DNA of 64,000 bases from Gammaproteobacteria bacterium (lineage in GTDB: Bacteria; Pseudomonadota; Gammaproteobacteria; Competibacterales; Competibacteraceae). The notes beneath the pieces were generated by a model that saw only the letters and a list, made by a program, of their open reading frames with translations, made no database searches and was not told the DNA's origin. This document shows, piece by piece, positions 54,397 through 63,694 of this stretch. Each line of letters starts with the position of its first letter. Position 1 is the first letter of the stretch. A program made the position numbers and the translations under genes. The stretch lies in assembly GCA_024235035.1 (NCBI GenBank), contig JACKNE010000007.1, forward strand, positions 186,001 to 250,000. The letters run 5' to 3'.

Positions 54397-55530
54397 CTAC
54401 GCATACTCACGATAGGGTTCGGACAGTGCGACCCTTTCTTCCTCGAAGTCGATGAATTGAAGGGCGATCTGGCGAAAGTCTTCCTGAATGTCCAGAAAAG
54501 CCTCGACGATATCTGGATCGAAGTGGGTGCCCTTGCCCTGAAGAACGATATCCACCGCGCGCTGATGCGGAAAAGGCGGTTTGTAAACCCGCTTGCTGAT
54601 GAGCGCGTCGTACACATCCGCTACCGCCATCAAGCGTCCGGCCAGCGGAATTGCATGACCTTTGAGTCCTTGGGGATAGCCCGAGCCATCCCATTTTTCC
54701 TGATGAGCCAAGGCAATTTCCATAGCGATATGTAAAAAAGAACGATCGCCTAGCTTGTCCGCAGCGACCTTGAGCGAGTTATAGTCATAGATCGTATGTT
54801 TTTTCATTTCCTCGAACTCCTCATCGGTCAGCTTGCCCGGTTTGAGCAGAATATGGTCAGGCACTCCAACCTTGCCGATGTCGTGCAACGGCGCCGATAG
54901 ATAGAGCAAGTTAATGATTTCCGGAGTAATCGCGTCTTTGAATTTGGGATGATCTTTGAGTCGCGTAGCTAGGATGCGTACATAGTTCTTGGTGCGTTGG
55001 ATGTGGCCGCCGGTTTCCGGATCGCGATATTCCGCGAGAGAAGCCATGCATTCAATCGTCACTTCTTGAGTCAACGCCAGTTCCCGGGTCCGTTCCTCGA
55101 CCTTGATCTCTAGAATTTCGTTCTGTCGGGCCAGTTCCTTGCGCGCCATTTGCAGAGAGAGGTGTGTCTTGACTCGTGCCCTGACCTCGACCACATTGAA
55201 AGGCTTAGTGATGTAATCCATGGCCCCGAGCTCAAATCCTCGAGTCTTGTTTTCGATCTCGCTCATCGCGGTGATGAAAATGACTGGAATATCCTGCAAG
55301 GCTGGGTCTGCCTTAAGCTGGCGGCAGACCTCGTAGCCGTCCATGCCGGGCATCATGATATCCAGCAGGATCAGATCCGGTGGAAATTCTCGCACGATAT
55401 CCAGCGCTGACGGTCCATCCATCACTACCGAAATATCGTCGGTGACGCAAGTCAGTGTCTCCACTAAGATGTCGAGATTGGCCTCAGTATCGTCAACGAT
55501 AAGAATGGCGCTTTGAGACAAGTCATTCAT
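54397..55530 (-). CDS. HD-GYP response regulator (RpfG-like c-di-GMP phosphodiesterase)
   Basis: A 377-residue regulator. The receiver domain (about 8-125) carries LLDIMMP and YITKPF, then a coiled-coil linker and the HD-GYP domain with metal ligands H216-D217 in PLHDIGKVGVPD and the HQEKWDGSGYPQGL motif. Predicted to hydrolyse c-di-GMP when phosphorylated. The start is ATG 55530, seven bases after the hybrid kinase stop, with AGGTAG upstream; a TTG at 55536 is possible. It ends the Hpt/hybrid-kinase operon and opposes the diguanylate cyclase at 40-42 kb in effect. Confidence 0.95.
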   Translation of the reverse strand: MNDLSQSAILIVDDTEANLDILVETLTCVTDDISVVMDGPSALDIVREFPPDLILLDIMMPGMDGYEVCRQLKADPALQDIPVIFITAMSEIENKTRGFELGAMDYITKPFNVVEVRARVKTHLSLQMARKELARQNEILEIKVEERTRELALTQEVTIECMASLAEYRDPETGGHIQRTKNYVRILATRLKDHPKFKDAITPEIINLLYLSAPLHDIGKVGVPDHILLKPGKLTDEEFEEMKKHTIYDYNSLKVAADKLGDRSFLHIAMEIALAHQEKWDGSGYPQGLKGHAIPLAGRLMAVADVYDALISKRVYKPPFPHQRAVDIVLQGKGTHFDPDIVEAFLDIQEDFRQIALQFIDFEEERVALSEPYREYA

Positions 55531-55536
55531 GGCCAA

Positions 55537-58500
55537 CTACCTGTTGCCTTCAGCAGACTGAAGACGTTGCTGGAGAGACTCAAGAAGAGTCGAAGCTTCG
55601 CGGAACCGGTATTTACGCACCAGCTGGGCCAACTGTTCCACCTCCACCTGGAGAGGTGCAGGCCAGGATAATGCCTCAATACTTTGTAGAGCCACGGTGC
55701 AATGCTTCGGTTTGCGGGTTTTGAGGTGCGGGACCAGCTCATCCAGAGCCGCCAGTAATGCAGCCGATGCCATAGGTATTTCTAGCCGCTCGGCAAAGGC
55801 AGGCAACGGAGCTGGATCTGAATTCAGGTTGAGCAAATTTCGCAAGCGATCTAGCAATCTAATCAATGCTTTCTCAAAAGCAGCGAGACCGTCTTCGATT
55901 TCTGAGAGCTGATCGTCACTACTTATTGCCTGTTCCAGCGTCTTAGCTGCCACTTCCAGTTCGCTGGCTCCAAGATTGCCTGCAACACCCTTGACCGTGT
56001 GGGCGAGACGCTGGGCCGACGCCAGGTCGCTATCGGCAATGGCTTGACGAAGGGTCGTCGTCGTCTCCGTTTGAGTTTCCACAAACCGTTCCAGCAATCG
56101 TCGGTATAGACGCTGATCACCGCCAATGCGCAACAATCCCAAACGGGTATCCAAACCGGGTATTTCCGGCCAGCGGTCATCTGCCATTTGATCATCGATC
56201 GCAGGCGTGGCTATCGGTTCGCCCGGTCGGGCCGGATGCCATCGCGCCAGTATTTGCGAAAGCGTTTTTAGACTGGCTGGCTTACTGATATGGTCGTCCA
56301 TCCCGATTTCCAGACAACGATCCTGTTCTTCGCGCGTAGTGTGCGCTGTCATGGCAATAATAGGAATCTGAGGATCGGCAGCACCAGCTTGACCAGAACG
56401 GATCTGTCGGGTGGCTTCCAATCCATCCATGTCCGGCATTTCCACATCCATAAGCACTAAATCGTAATGGAGGGTTCTTAGCGCCTTGAGCGCTTCCTGG
56501 CCACTGGCCACAGCGTCTGCGCGATAGCCGAGTTTTTCCAATATTTTCAAGGTGACCAACTGGCTAATGTCGTTATCTTCGACAACTAGGATGTGGAGCT
56601 GCTGGCAACGCGCCTCGCGGAGTGTATGGCGCGTTACTATTGAGGCTTGGGGCTGTCCGACGCTACTGGTGTAATTCATTACTTTTAGAAGACAGTTGTA
56701 AATCTGTTCTGGTCGAGCTGGTTTGGTCAGGTATGCGGCAAACCCGATATCCTGGAGTTTCTTGACATCGCCGCGTTGGCCGATTGAGGTCAGCATGATC
56801 AGAATGGTGTTGCGTAAACGAGGGTCGGCCTTGATCGCTGCGCCTAAAGCGGCGCCATCCATGTCGGGTATCTGCATATCGGTGATTAGGAGGCGGAAGG
56901 GATCACCAGCAGCATGCGCCTTGCGCAGCGAGATCAATGCTTGTCGAGCGCTGCCGATCGCCTCGTAACGCAGGTTCCAGATCGCTAGTTGTTCGGTCAG
57001 AATCAGACGGTTGCTGACCTTATCATCCACAACCAGTGTCCGAACGCTGTGTAGATTGACGGTTGACGGCTCCTGATGGTAAGAATATCGAGGTAGTTTT
57101 TTGAAAGTAGAGGTAAACCAGAAGAGCGAGCCTTGGCCTGCAACGCTAGTCGCGCTAATTTCCCCACCCATTTTTTCAACCAGTCGCTTGGCGAGCGCCA
57201 ACCCTAGGCCGGCGCCACCAAACTGGCGAGTGTTTGACCCATCGACCTGCTGGAAAGAGCGAAACAGTAGTTCGAGCCTGTCTTGAGGGATACCGATGCC
57301 CGTATCCTGTAGCTCAAACCGGATTTTGAGCTGCCGATCGGTTTCGGACACCAGATGAATCCTGATGAGCACTTCGCCTTGAGTGGTAAATTTGATTGCG
57401 TTGTTACCCAGGGCCATGAGAACTTGACGCAATCGGCCTGGATCGCCTTGCAGGAAAGGGTGGACATTGGGAGCGATTTGACAAGTGAATTTGAGGCTCT
57501 TCTCATGCGCTCGCGGCGCTAACGTCTCGACGATATCCTCCAGGGTGACGCGCAAGTCGAAATCCAGTATCTCCAACTCCAATCGATCGGCCTCGATTCT
57601 GGAGAAATCCAGGATGTTATTTAGCAGGCCTAACAGGATTTCACCGCTGGCGCGCGCCGCTTCGGCGTAGCGATGCTGGGTCGCGGACAATTCGGTATCC
57701 AGCAACAAACCGATCATCCCAATGACGCCATTGAGAGGCGTGCGAACTTCGTGGCTGATATTGGCCAAGAATTGACTTTTGGCCTGGTTAGCGGCTTGCG
57801 CTTCTTCGGTGCGTCGCTGTAGCTCTTCTTCTATCTGTTTGCGATCGGTGATATCCTCCTTGATCGCTAGATAGTTGATCACTTGCCCCCAGCTATCGCG
57901 AATCGGCGAGATCGACGCGCTTTCCCAGTAAACCTCCCCGTTTTTTCGCTTGTTACAGAGTTCGCCGTGCCATTCATGGCCAGCAGCAATGGTTTTCCAT
58001 AACTCCTGATACAGTTCGTCGGATTGATGGCCAGATTTAAGTACGCGTGGATTTTGCCCCAGGGCTTCGGCTTGGGTATAACCGCTGACGGTCTCAAATT
58101 TGCGGTTGACGTACTCGATGTTACCGCTCGAATTGGTGATGACAATCGATACTGGGCTTTGTTCGACTGCTCGTGAGAGTGTCTGAATGCGCTGTTCCGC
58201 TCGCTTACGGTCGGTGATATCGTACAGCGTGCCAACGATCTTGGCGTCGTTTTCGTTGGTTTTGGGTTCGAGGGTCGCTGAAACTGCACAAGTGGTGATC
58301 GATCCGTCACGGTTTTTATAGCGAACTTCCCAGTCGCTTATGCTGCCGTGTTTCTTCAGGTGTTGCCATATGGACTCTACAAGCTCCTCAGGCTCACTGA
58401 GGAAGGCCATGAATTTCCTGCCTATCAGATCTTCTGCTGCGTATTGGTCTTTACTGAGTTCTTTAATCCGCGGACTGATTTCCAGGATGGTTCCGTCGAG

Positions 58501-58803
58501 CGCTATTTCAAAATAGACATCCTGGATACTTTCGTGGATGTTATAACGTTTTTCCTCGCTTTTTCGTAACGCTGTCGTTTGTTCTTGAACCAACTGTTCG
58601 AGCAATGTTTGTTGCCGATAAAGCTTCCTGATAACAACCAAGAATATCGCGCCGAGTAGAAATCCAGACCATTGAACCCATTCCATCAACCAGGTAGGTT
58701 CCCACACATACACATAGGCGAATCCCATGGATGATAGCGCTGCGATCAATACCAGCGTTGCTCTTCCTCGAGCATTTAGGAGCATTGCGGGTTTCCAAAT
58801 CAT
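55537..58803 (-). CDS. PAS-containing hybrid sensor kinase with two receivers and Hpt
   Basis: A 1088-residue membrane kinase. Two TM helices lie near the N-terminus, then two PAS/PAC units (the second ends KEDITDRKQIEEEL), HisKA with His351 in SHEVRTPLNGVIG, HATPase (GNNAIKF, DTGIGI, GAGLGLALA), receiver 1 (LLITDMQIPDMDG), receiver 2 (LVLMDVEMPDMDG) and Hpt (LAHTVKGVAGNLG). An 80-residue helical extension follows. ATG 58803 avoids overlap with the upstream Hpt gene; the frame is open 44 codons more, and ATG 58785 is another option with GGAAA before it. It should relay to the HD-GYP regulator downstream. Confidence 0.92.
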   Translation of the reverse strand: MIWKPAMLLNARGRATLVLIAALSSMGFAYVYVWEPTWLMEWVQWSGFLLGAIFLVVIRKLYRQQTLLEQLVQEQTTALRKSEEKRYNIHESIQDVYFEIALDGTILEISPRIKELSKDQYAAEDLIGRKFMAFLSEPEELVESIWQHLKKHGSISDWEVRYKNRDGSITTCAVSATLEPKTNENDAKIVGTLYDITDRKRAEQRIQTLSRAVEQSPVSIVITNSSGNIEYVNRKFETVSGYTQAEALGQNPRVLKSGHQSDELYQELWKTIAAGHEWHGELCNKRKNGEVYWESASISPIRDSWGQVINYLAIKEDITDRKQIEEELQRRTEEAQAANQAKSQFLANISHEVRTPLNGVIGMIGLLLDTELSATQHRYAEAARASGEILLGLLNNILDFSRIEADRLELEILDFDLRVTLEDIVETLAPRAHEKSLKFTCQIAPNVHPFLQGDPGRLRQVLMALGNNAIKFTTQGEVLIRIHLVSETDRQLKIRFELQDTGIGIPQDRLELLFRSFQQVDGSNTRQFGGAGLGLALAKRLVEKMGGEISATSVAGQGSLFWFTSTFKKLPRYSYHQEPSTVNLHSVRTLVVDDKVSNRLILTEQLAIWNLRYEAIGSARQALISLRKAHAAGDPFRLLITDMQIPDMDGAALGAAIKADPRLRNTILIMLTSIGQRGDVKKLQDIGFAAYLTKPARPEQIYNCLLKVMNYTSSVGQPQASIVTRHTLREARCQQLHILVVEDNDISQLVTLKILEKLGYRADAVASGQEALKALRTLHYDLVLMDVEMPDMDGLEATRQIRSGQAGAADPQIPIIAMTAHTTREEQDRCLEIGMDDHISKPASLKTLSQILARWHPARPGEPIATPAIDDQMADDRWPEIPGLDTRLGLLRIGGDQRLYRRLLERFVETQTETTTTLRQAIADSDLASAQRLAHTVKGVAGNLGASELEVAAKTLEQAISSDDQLSEIEDGLAAFEKALIRLLDRLRNLLNLNSDPAPLPAFAERLEIPMASAALLAALDELVPHLKTRKPKHCTVALQSIEALSWPAPLQVEVEQLAQLVRKYRFREASTLLESLQQRLQSAEGNR

Positions 58804-58855
58804 AAAATCGGTTATCGGGAGGGATGGATGGGAGAGTATCCGGAGGAGAAGGCGC

Positions 58856-59215
58856 TCAGGATAATTGCGCTTGCAATAGAGCGATGGTTTTCTCGGCGAC
58901 GGCGCGTGTTTCCTGCAATGCTTCTGCAACGCCATCCAGCGTGTCCTGGCGGCCGGCCAGCTCCAACTGGCGGACCCATTCCGTCAGGCGCGTTGTTCCC
59001 AGATTGCCGCAACTGGATTTAAGCTTATGGGCGATCCGATGGACATCGGTAGTGGAGCCTTGGAGAACCGCGCGGTGTAAATGATCGAGTTGTATGGGCA
59101 AGTCATCCAGAAAGCGGTTGACTAGCCGGATAAATTCATCTTCCATGATATCCCGCAGCTCAGCAAAAGTTTCGTCATCAAGTAGCGGTAGCTGTCCAAT
59201 ATCGGTGTTGCCCAT
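58856..59215 (-). CDS. stand-alone Hpt phosphotransfer protein
   Basis: A 119-residue helical protein with the phospho-acceptor His63 in IAHKLKSSCGNLG. ATG 59215 has AGGAG nine bases upstream; seven earlier codons are open. It heads the operon Hpt - hybrid kinase - HD-GYP. Because the downstream kinase has its own Hpt, this one may serve the other hybrid kinase at 51643-54354, which has none. Confidence 0.92.
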   Translation of the reverse strand: MGNTDIGQLPLLDDETFAELRDIMEDEFIRLVNRFLDDLPIQLDHLHRAVLQGSTTDVHRIAHKLKSSCGNLGTTRLTEWVRQLELAGRQDTLDGVAEALQETRAVAEKTIALLQAQLS

Positions 59216-59482
59216 CGTTTTGTACTCCTGAGTCAAAGAGATAAATCATGCGCTACTTTGTTGAAAGCCAGGATTGAGTAACAACCGATGTCTTTACGGT
59301 TTGGCAGCAGCGCGTGTACCAACATTCACTCGCCGTAACAACCTGGGTATCTAATGATACTGTGTCGATGAGCGGTATTGTAATTGTGCTTCACTGCCAC
59401 CGTTTGCTGTTAACCGATCGGGTAGGAAGCAAGTATGGTAAACTCCGCAAATCTGTGACCCCCATCCGCGAGAGTAGTCCCC

Positions 59483-59962
59483 ATGGATTTCAAGACGACC
59501 GATCTATGTGACGAGTTTTCCGATCATCTGCAAGTCGCCGAGCCGATTTTTGGCGATTACGGTGGCGAAATCATGTTTTCCGGCCCGGTGGTCACTCTGA
59601 AGGTGTTTGAAGATAATTCTCTGGTCCGTTCCGCGCTTGAGGAACCTGGCGCTGGCCGGGTGTTGGTAATAGACGGTGGCGGCTCGATGCGCTGCGCCTT
59701 GCTAGGTGATCAACTTGCCGAGTTGGCGGAAGAGAATGATTGGGCCGGAGTGGTGATCAACGGTTGCATTCGCGATTCCGCCGCCATTGCCGAAATTTCC
59801 ATCGGCGTCAAGGCGCTGGGAGTGCATCCACTCAAGAGCGTCAAGCGTGGCATCGGCGAACGGGGTATCCCGGTACGCTTTGCCGGCGTGACCTTCCTGC
59901 CTGATCACTATGTCTACGCCGATGAAGATGGTTTGCTAATTTCGGAAAAGCCACTGATTTAA
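59483..59962 (+). CDS. rraA: RraA-family protein (RNase E activity regulator)
   Basis: A 159-residue trimeric protein; E. coli RraA has 161. Signatures are TTDLCDEF at the start, VLVIDGGGSMRCALLGDQLAELA and GVVINGCIRDSAAIAEI. The GG and RD residues are also those of the related oxaloacetate decarboxylase/HMG aldolase family, so RNase E inhibition is the likely but not the only role. Convergent with the exonuclease fusion. Confidence 0.95.
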   Translation: MDFKTTDLCDEFSDHLQVAEPIFGDYGGEIMFSGPVVTLKVFEDNSLVRSALEEPGAGRVLVIDGGGSMRCALLGDQLAELAEENDWAGVVINGCIRDSAAIAEISIGVKALGVHPLKSVKRGIGERGIPVRFAGVTFLPDHYVYADEDGLLISEKPLI

Positions 59963-60027
59963 ATAAGGTTAGCATGGTTTAATGGACGATAGGCGGTCAA
60001 CAGATAGAGACTTCTTTGGTCGTTGAC

Positions 60028-62160
60028 TTAAAACTGCTTTTGTTGCGTCCGCACCTTGACGATCGTCGAAGACGCCGCGATTGCCTGGCCCAGCGTGGTC
60101 ACATCCAGGTCTTCCAGGAGCGCCAACATACGGACGAAGATCCCGGCGGTTACCAGGGCGTCGCCCAAAGCGGTATGGCGGGCCGACACCTGCACACCGA
60201 AGCGCTCGGCGATGGCGTCCAGATTGTGCGCCACGCTCTGGTCGTCCAGAAACACCGATAACAGCAGGGTGTCAAGCACTGGATGGTTGAAAACCATACC
60301 GCTTTCCGCCTCTTTCAGCTTGAGAAACTTCAGATCGAACGCCGCATTGTGGGCAACGAGCACTGCGTCACCGACGAATTGGTGGAACTGCGGTAGTACC
60401 AGATGGACCGGTGGCTTACCTTGCACCATATCGTCGGTGATACCGTGAAAGCGAGTGGACGCCTTGGGAATGGAGCGTCCAGGATTCACTTGCCGGTCAA
60501 AAGTTTCGCCGGTTAGGATACGGCCGTTGACGATACGTACTCCAGCGATGGAGACGATCTCATCGCCCTCCGATGGCTTGAGACCTGTGGTTTCCAGATC
60601 GAACACGACGTAGTCCAGCGATTTGAGCGGTCGCTCGGCCAGATCGTTACCAGGCGTCGATTGTTGTAGCAGGCTGAAATCATAAAACTCCGGACGTGGC
60701 GGTAATTCACTGGCCATATGCACGCCGCGCGCCGCCGGCATGGGCACTCGCACCCGCGCCAGTTCCTCGCCGCAGCGATCGCTCCAGATCTCGCTCTTAT
60801 GATGGTCCAGCACGTCGCGTACCGTCAGACCACCGGGGGCGCCCGGCAGTACGATATCCAGACCATCGTCGAGGACACTCGACGGCAGCGGTTCGCCGCG
60901 CCAGATGATATCGATATAAACGACTTGACGTGGCCCAGCTTCGGCGCCGATATCGAAGGCCTTGACGCCGTTATAGGCGCTGATACAGCGGATTAGATAC
61001 TCGTTCAGCGAGATGATCGAGTGACTGTCGCCATGTAGCCACTGCGGCAAATGAACGACGGTGACGACGATGTCCGAAGTTTCCTTCAGCCGCTGCGCCA
61101 CCATTTCCAGCAGCGTCGCCGACAAATCATCGGTCATCGGCCAGTAGCCGGTAATGACATCGCGGTACTCGCGACACAGCCGGCTCACCGTCTCGCTGAG
61201 TGCGGTACTCTCCTTGAACACCACTTCATCGAACGTGCGGTGGGCAGTGATATCCATATCGGGATTAGTGGCTTGCATCTCTGCTGCCGCGCGTAGATTG
61301 GCGACAGGCGCTCGCAGACCCTCCGTCGCCTCGCGTAACAGGCGATCGCGTTTACCCAATGCGGCTAGCTCCTCGGTGATGTCGTTGAAGGTCACCACAT
61401 AACCCGTCGGTAATTCCTCGGCGCCAAGGATCAAAGTCATCTGGGCGTGCAGGGTATGCAGACCGTCCGTGGTTGCGCAGACCAAGCGGGTGGTAATCCC
61501 CAGCGGATGATGATGATGGCGGCTTTCGGCGACGCGCAAGCGTAAGCGGCGAAAGGCATTGGATATCGGTTCGCGGGTGACTACGGTAAACAACGAACGG
61601 CCCAAACCCAGTTCGCCGGTCACGTGCAGGGTTTTCAGAGCTAACTGATTATAGAGCAACACCTGATTATTGAGGTTGCACACCACCACTCCTTCCTGCA
61701 AATCTCGCAGAATGGCTTCCAGACGGTTTTTCTGTTCTTCGACCCGGGCGGTGGCGGTGGTCATGGCTTGTAACAGCTCGCGGCGGTGCATGGCGAGACG
61801 ATGGGTGAGTTCATTGATAGCCTGGAATAGCGGACCCAATTGGTTCGGTCCGGCATACTGGATTTCATGGTCGGGATTGGTCCGTAGAGTGGTTAGCAGG
61901 CTGCGGGTCAAGCTGATCAACGGCGCGGCAATGCCTTGATCAAAGAACAACCAAGCAGCGGCAATCACCGTGATCAGGAAAAAACCCGAAACCGCGCCAT
62001 AATGCATGACGTAGCCCCAAGGATCGAAAATAGCCGGGTTGGCTAGTTCGCCGCGCCGGACCATCTCGGCCAGCGCCATCCAGAGCGATGCCAATACTGC
62101 CGCCAGCGCCGTTACCGTGATGGCGATAAATACCAAAGCGAAGGAAAGTCTTGATTTCAT
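60028..62160 (-). CDS. second membrane kinase-like/DEDDh exonuclease fusion
   Basis: A 710-residue paralogue of the protein at 4969-7065, with the same order: two TM helices (about 5-28, 50-75), HAMP-like linker, PAS (RLEAILRDLQEGVVVCNLNN), DHp-like region and CA-like region without nucleotide motifs. The C-terminal exonuclease has D521/E523 in FDLETTGL, AHNAAFD and HTALGD. The H-box again has Glu (E280 in EGLRAPVANLRAAAE) at the phospho-His position. ATG 62160 follows an AGGG site; GTG 62163 is adjacent. It is 21 bases downstream of the DUF294 gene, a frequent partner of such exonucleases. Confidence 0.9.
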   Translation of the reverse strand: MKSRLSFALVFIAITVTALAAVLASLWMALAEMVRRGELANPAIFDPWGYVMHYGAVSGFFLITVIAAAWLFFDQGIAAPLISLTRSLLTTLRTNPDHEIQYAGPNQLGPLFQAINELTHRLAMHRRELLQAMTTATARVEEQKNRLEAILRDLQEGVVVCNLNNQVLLYNQLALKTLHVTGELGLGRSLFTVVTREPISNAFRRLRLRVAESRHHHHPLGITTRLVCATTDGLHTLHAQMTLILGAEELPTGYVVTFNDITEELAALGKRDRLLREATEGLRAPVANLRAAAEMQATNPDMDITAHRTFDEVVFKESTALSETVSRLCREYRDVITGYWPMTDDLSATLLEMVAQRLKETSDIVVTVVHLPQWLHGDSHSIISLNEYLIRCISAYNGVKAFDIGAEAGPRQVVYIDIIWRGEPLPSSVLDDGLDIVLPGAPGGLTVRDVLDHHKSEIWSDRCGEELARVRVPMPAARGVHMASELPPRPEFYDFSLLQQSTPGNDLAERPLKSLDYVVFDLETTGLKPSEGDEIVSIAGVRIVNGRILTGETFDRQVNPGRSIPKASTRFHGITDDMVQGKPPVHLVLPQFHQFVGDAVLVAHNAAFDLKFLKLKEAESGMVFNHPVLDTLLLSVFLDDQSVAHNLDAIAERFGVQVSARHTALGDALVTAGIFVRMLALLEDLDVTTLGQAIAASSTIVKVRTQQKQF

Positions 62161-62181
62161 CACGCACCCTGCAATTGCGGA

Positions 62182-63645
62182 TCAAGCCAGATTGCCGGTC
62201 AGCTCGGCGCGAACCCGGTCGCGCAACCGGTCAATCGCCTTCATGGCGTCTATCAGACGCTCCTTGACTCGTCTCGACAGATTGTCAGGATGCACGAAGT
62301 AGGTGATTTTCCGGCCAATCCGGAAATCGGCAATTTGTTGACCCAACAACAGGTTGGTGATTTGAATGAACGCACCCTTGAGGTCCTCACATTCGTTGGC
62401 GTTGAGGATGCCGAGATCTTGTAGCGCATCGATCCGGACCAGTGTCCCAGTCTCCTCCACACCTTCACGCAGGCTCAGCAACCGCACCGCCTCAACCAGA
62501 GGCAATAGAGCATGATGCTTCAGGTTGATTTGACCTCGATAGTAAGGATTTTCCTTTTCGGTGACGAAGCCGCCGAACAGACCTAGGCCCACATTGTGAT
62601 CACTGGTCTCATCGTACATCGCCCGTAAGAACGCCCGATCCTCGCGCAGCATTGTGGTGATGTGACTGCGCAGACGGCGGGCTAACTCGATATGGTGTCC
62701 CCATACCGGCTGAAAATCGAAAAAGATATCCGATAACCGGAGGGCAATCCGATTACGCTTGTCCCCCCAGTTATCCAGTTGTCGGAACCATTGCGACAAG
62801 GTTTTGCGCCATATTGGATTAGTCGCCATGCAGTAACCACGACATAGCGGCAAGCCGACAGTATCCAGTGTGGTCACCAGCCGGCTGGCCAATTCCATGA
62901 AATAGCCGTCGATGCGATTGTGTTCTTCGTCGGGATAATCTGCGACGATGAAGCCGTTATCCTGGTCGGGACCGATAAAATTCTCACCACGCCCGCCCGA
63001 GCCCATGACGATGATCGAGAAATCGGTTGGTGGTTGGCCCCAACCTTCGGCAGTCAGGCTGGCGATGCACATATCGGTGACACGCCGGTAGATATCATTA
63101 TTGATATGGGTCAACAGCGCCTGGATCTCGGGTGCGGGCAACCCGTCATCCAATAATTCGGCGGCTAGTTCGACTTGCGCCGTCTTGACCTGCTTGAGGC
63201 CATCGAGCGTGCCTTCGTGAGTGATCAAGTCGATTTGCTGCACCATCTGGGCGGATGCCGCCGACAAGGCGTCGTACAGATCGAGAATGCCGATCACCGC
63301 GCGATTTTCATCCAGAACCGGTAGATGACGCAGGTTGTAGCGCCGCATCCGACCGATGGCATGGTAGAGATACTCACCGGCGGGAATGGTCAACACCCGG
63401 CGGGTCATGACTTGTTCGACCGGCGTTTCAGGGGGAATCTGGAAAGCGATGCGCCGAGTCACATCCTGTTCGGTCAGAATGCCCAGCAAACGTCCGTTGG
63501 CGTCGACGACGACGACACTGGACGTATGGTCGCCGAACATCTGCTGAATTGCTTCAGCGCAGGTCGTGCCGGACAACACCGCTGGCGGACAGTCGCGCAT
63601 GAAGTCGCGAACCAGTTTACTGAAAATCGCCGTTTGAGATCGCAC
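62182..63645 (-). CDS. CBS-pair DUF294 nucleotidyltransferase-like protein
   Basis: A 487-residue cytosolic protein. Two CBS motifs (about 12-60 and 75-125; GILTEQDVTRR, GILDLYDAL) should bind an adenine nucleotide. A DUF294 nucleotidyltransferase domain with GSGGRGE and the acidic D227-Q-D229 follows, then the DUF294_C helical domain (DALQDLGIL). The family resembles GlnD/GlnE uridylyl- or adenylyltransferases in its core. GTG start, with GGAGG upstream. In Pseudomonas and Vibrio such genes sit by exonuclease and acetate-permease genes; here the exonuclease fusion follows. Confidence 0.93.
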   Translation of the reverse strand: MRSQTAIFSKLVRDFMRDCPPAVLSGTTCAEAIQQMFGDHTSSVVVVDANGRLLGILTEQDVTRRIAFQIPPETPVEQVMTRRVLTIPAGEYLYHAIGRMRRYNLRHLPVLDENRAVIGILDLYDALSAASAQMVQQIDLITHEGTLDGLKQVKTAQVELAAELLDDGLPAPEIQALLTHINNDIYRRVTDMCIASLTAEGWGQPPTDFSIIVMGSGGRGENFIGPDQDNGFIVADYPDEEHNRIDGYFMELASRLVTTLDTVGLPLCRGYCMATNPIWRKTLSQWFRQLDNWGDKRNRIALRLSDIFFDFQPVWGHHIELARRLRSHITTMLREDRAFLRAMYDETSDHNVGLGLFGGFVTEKENPYYRGQINLKHHALLPLVEAVRLLSLREGVEETGTLVRIDALQDLGILNANECEDLKGAFIQITNLLLGQQIADFRIGRKITYFVHPDNLSRRVKERLIDAMKAIDRLRDRVRAELTGNLA

Positions 63646-63694
63646 CCGCTACCTCCACAAGCGCTGAATGCGCATGAACGAGCGGGTAAGGTTA

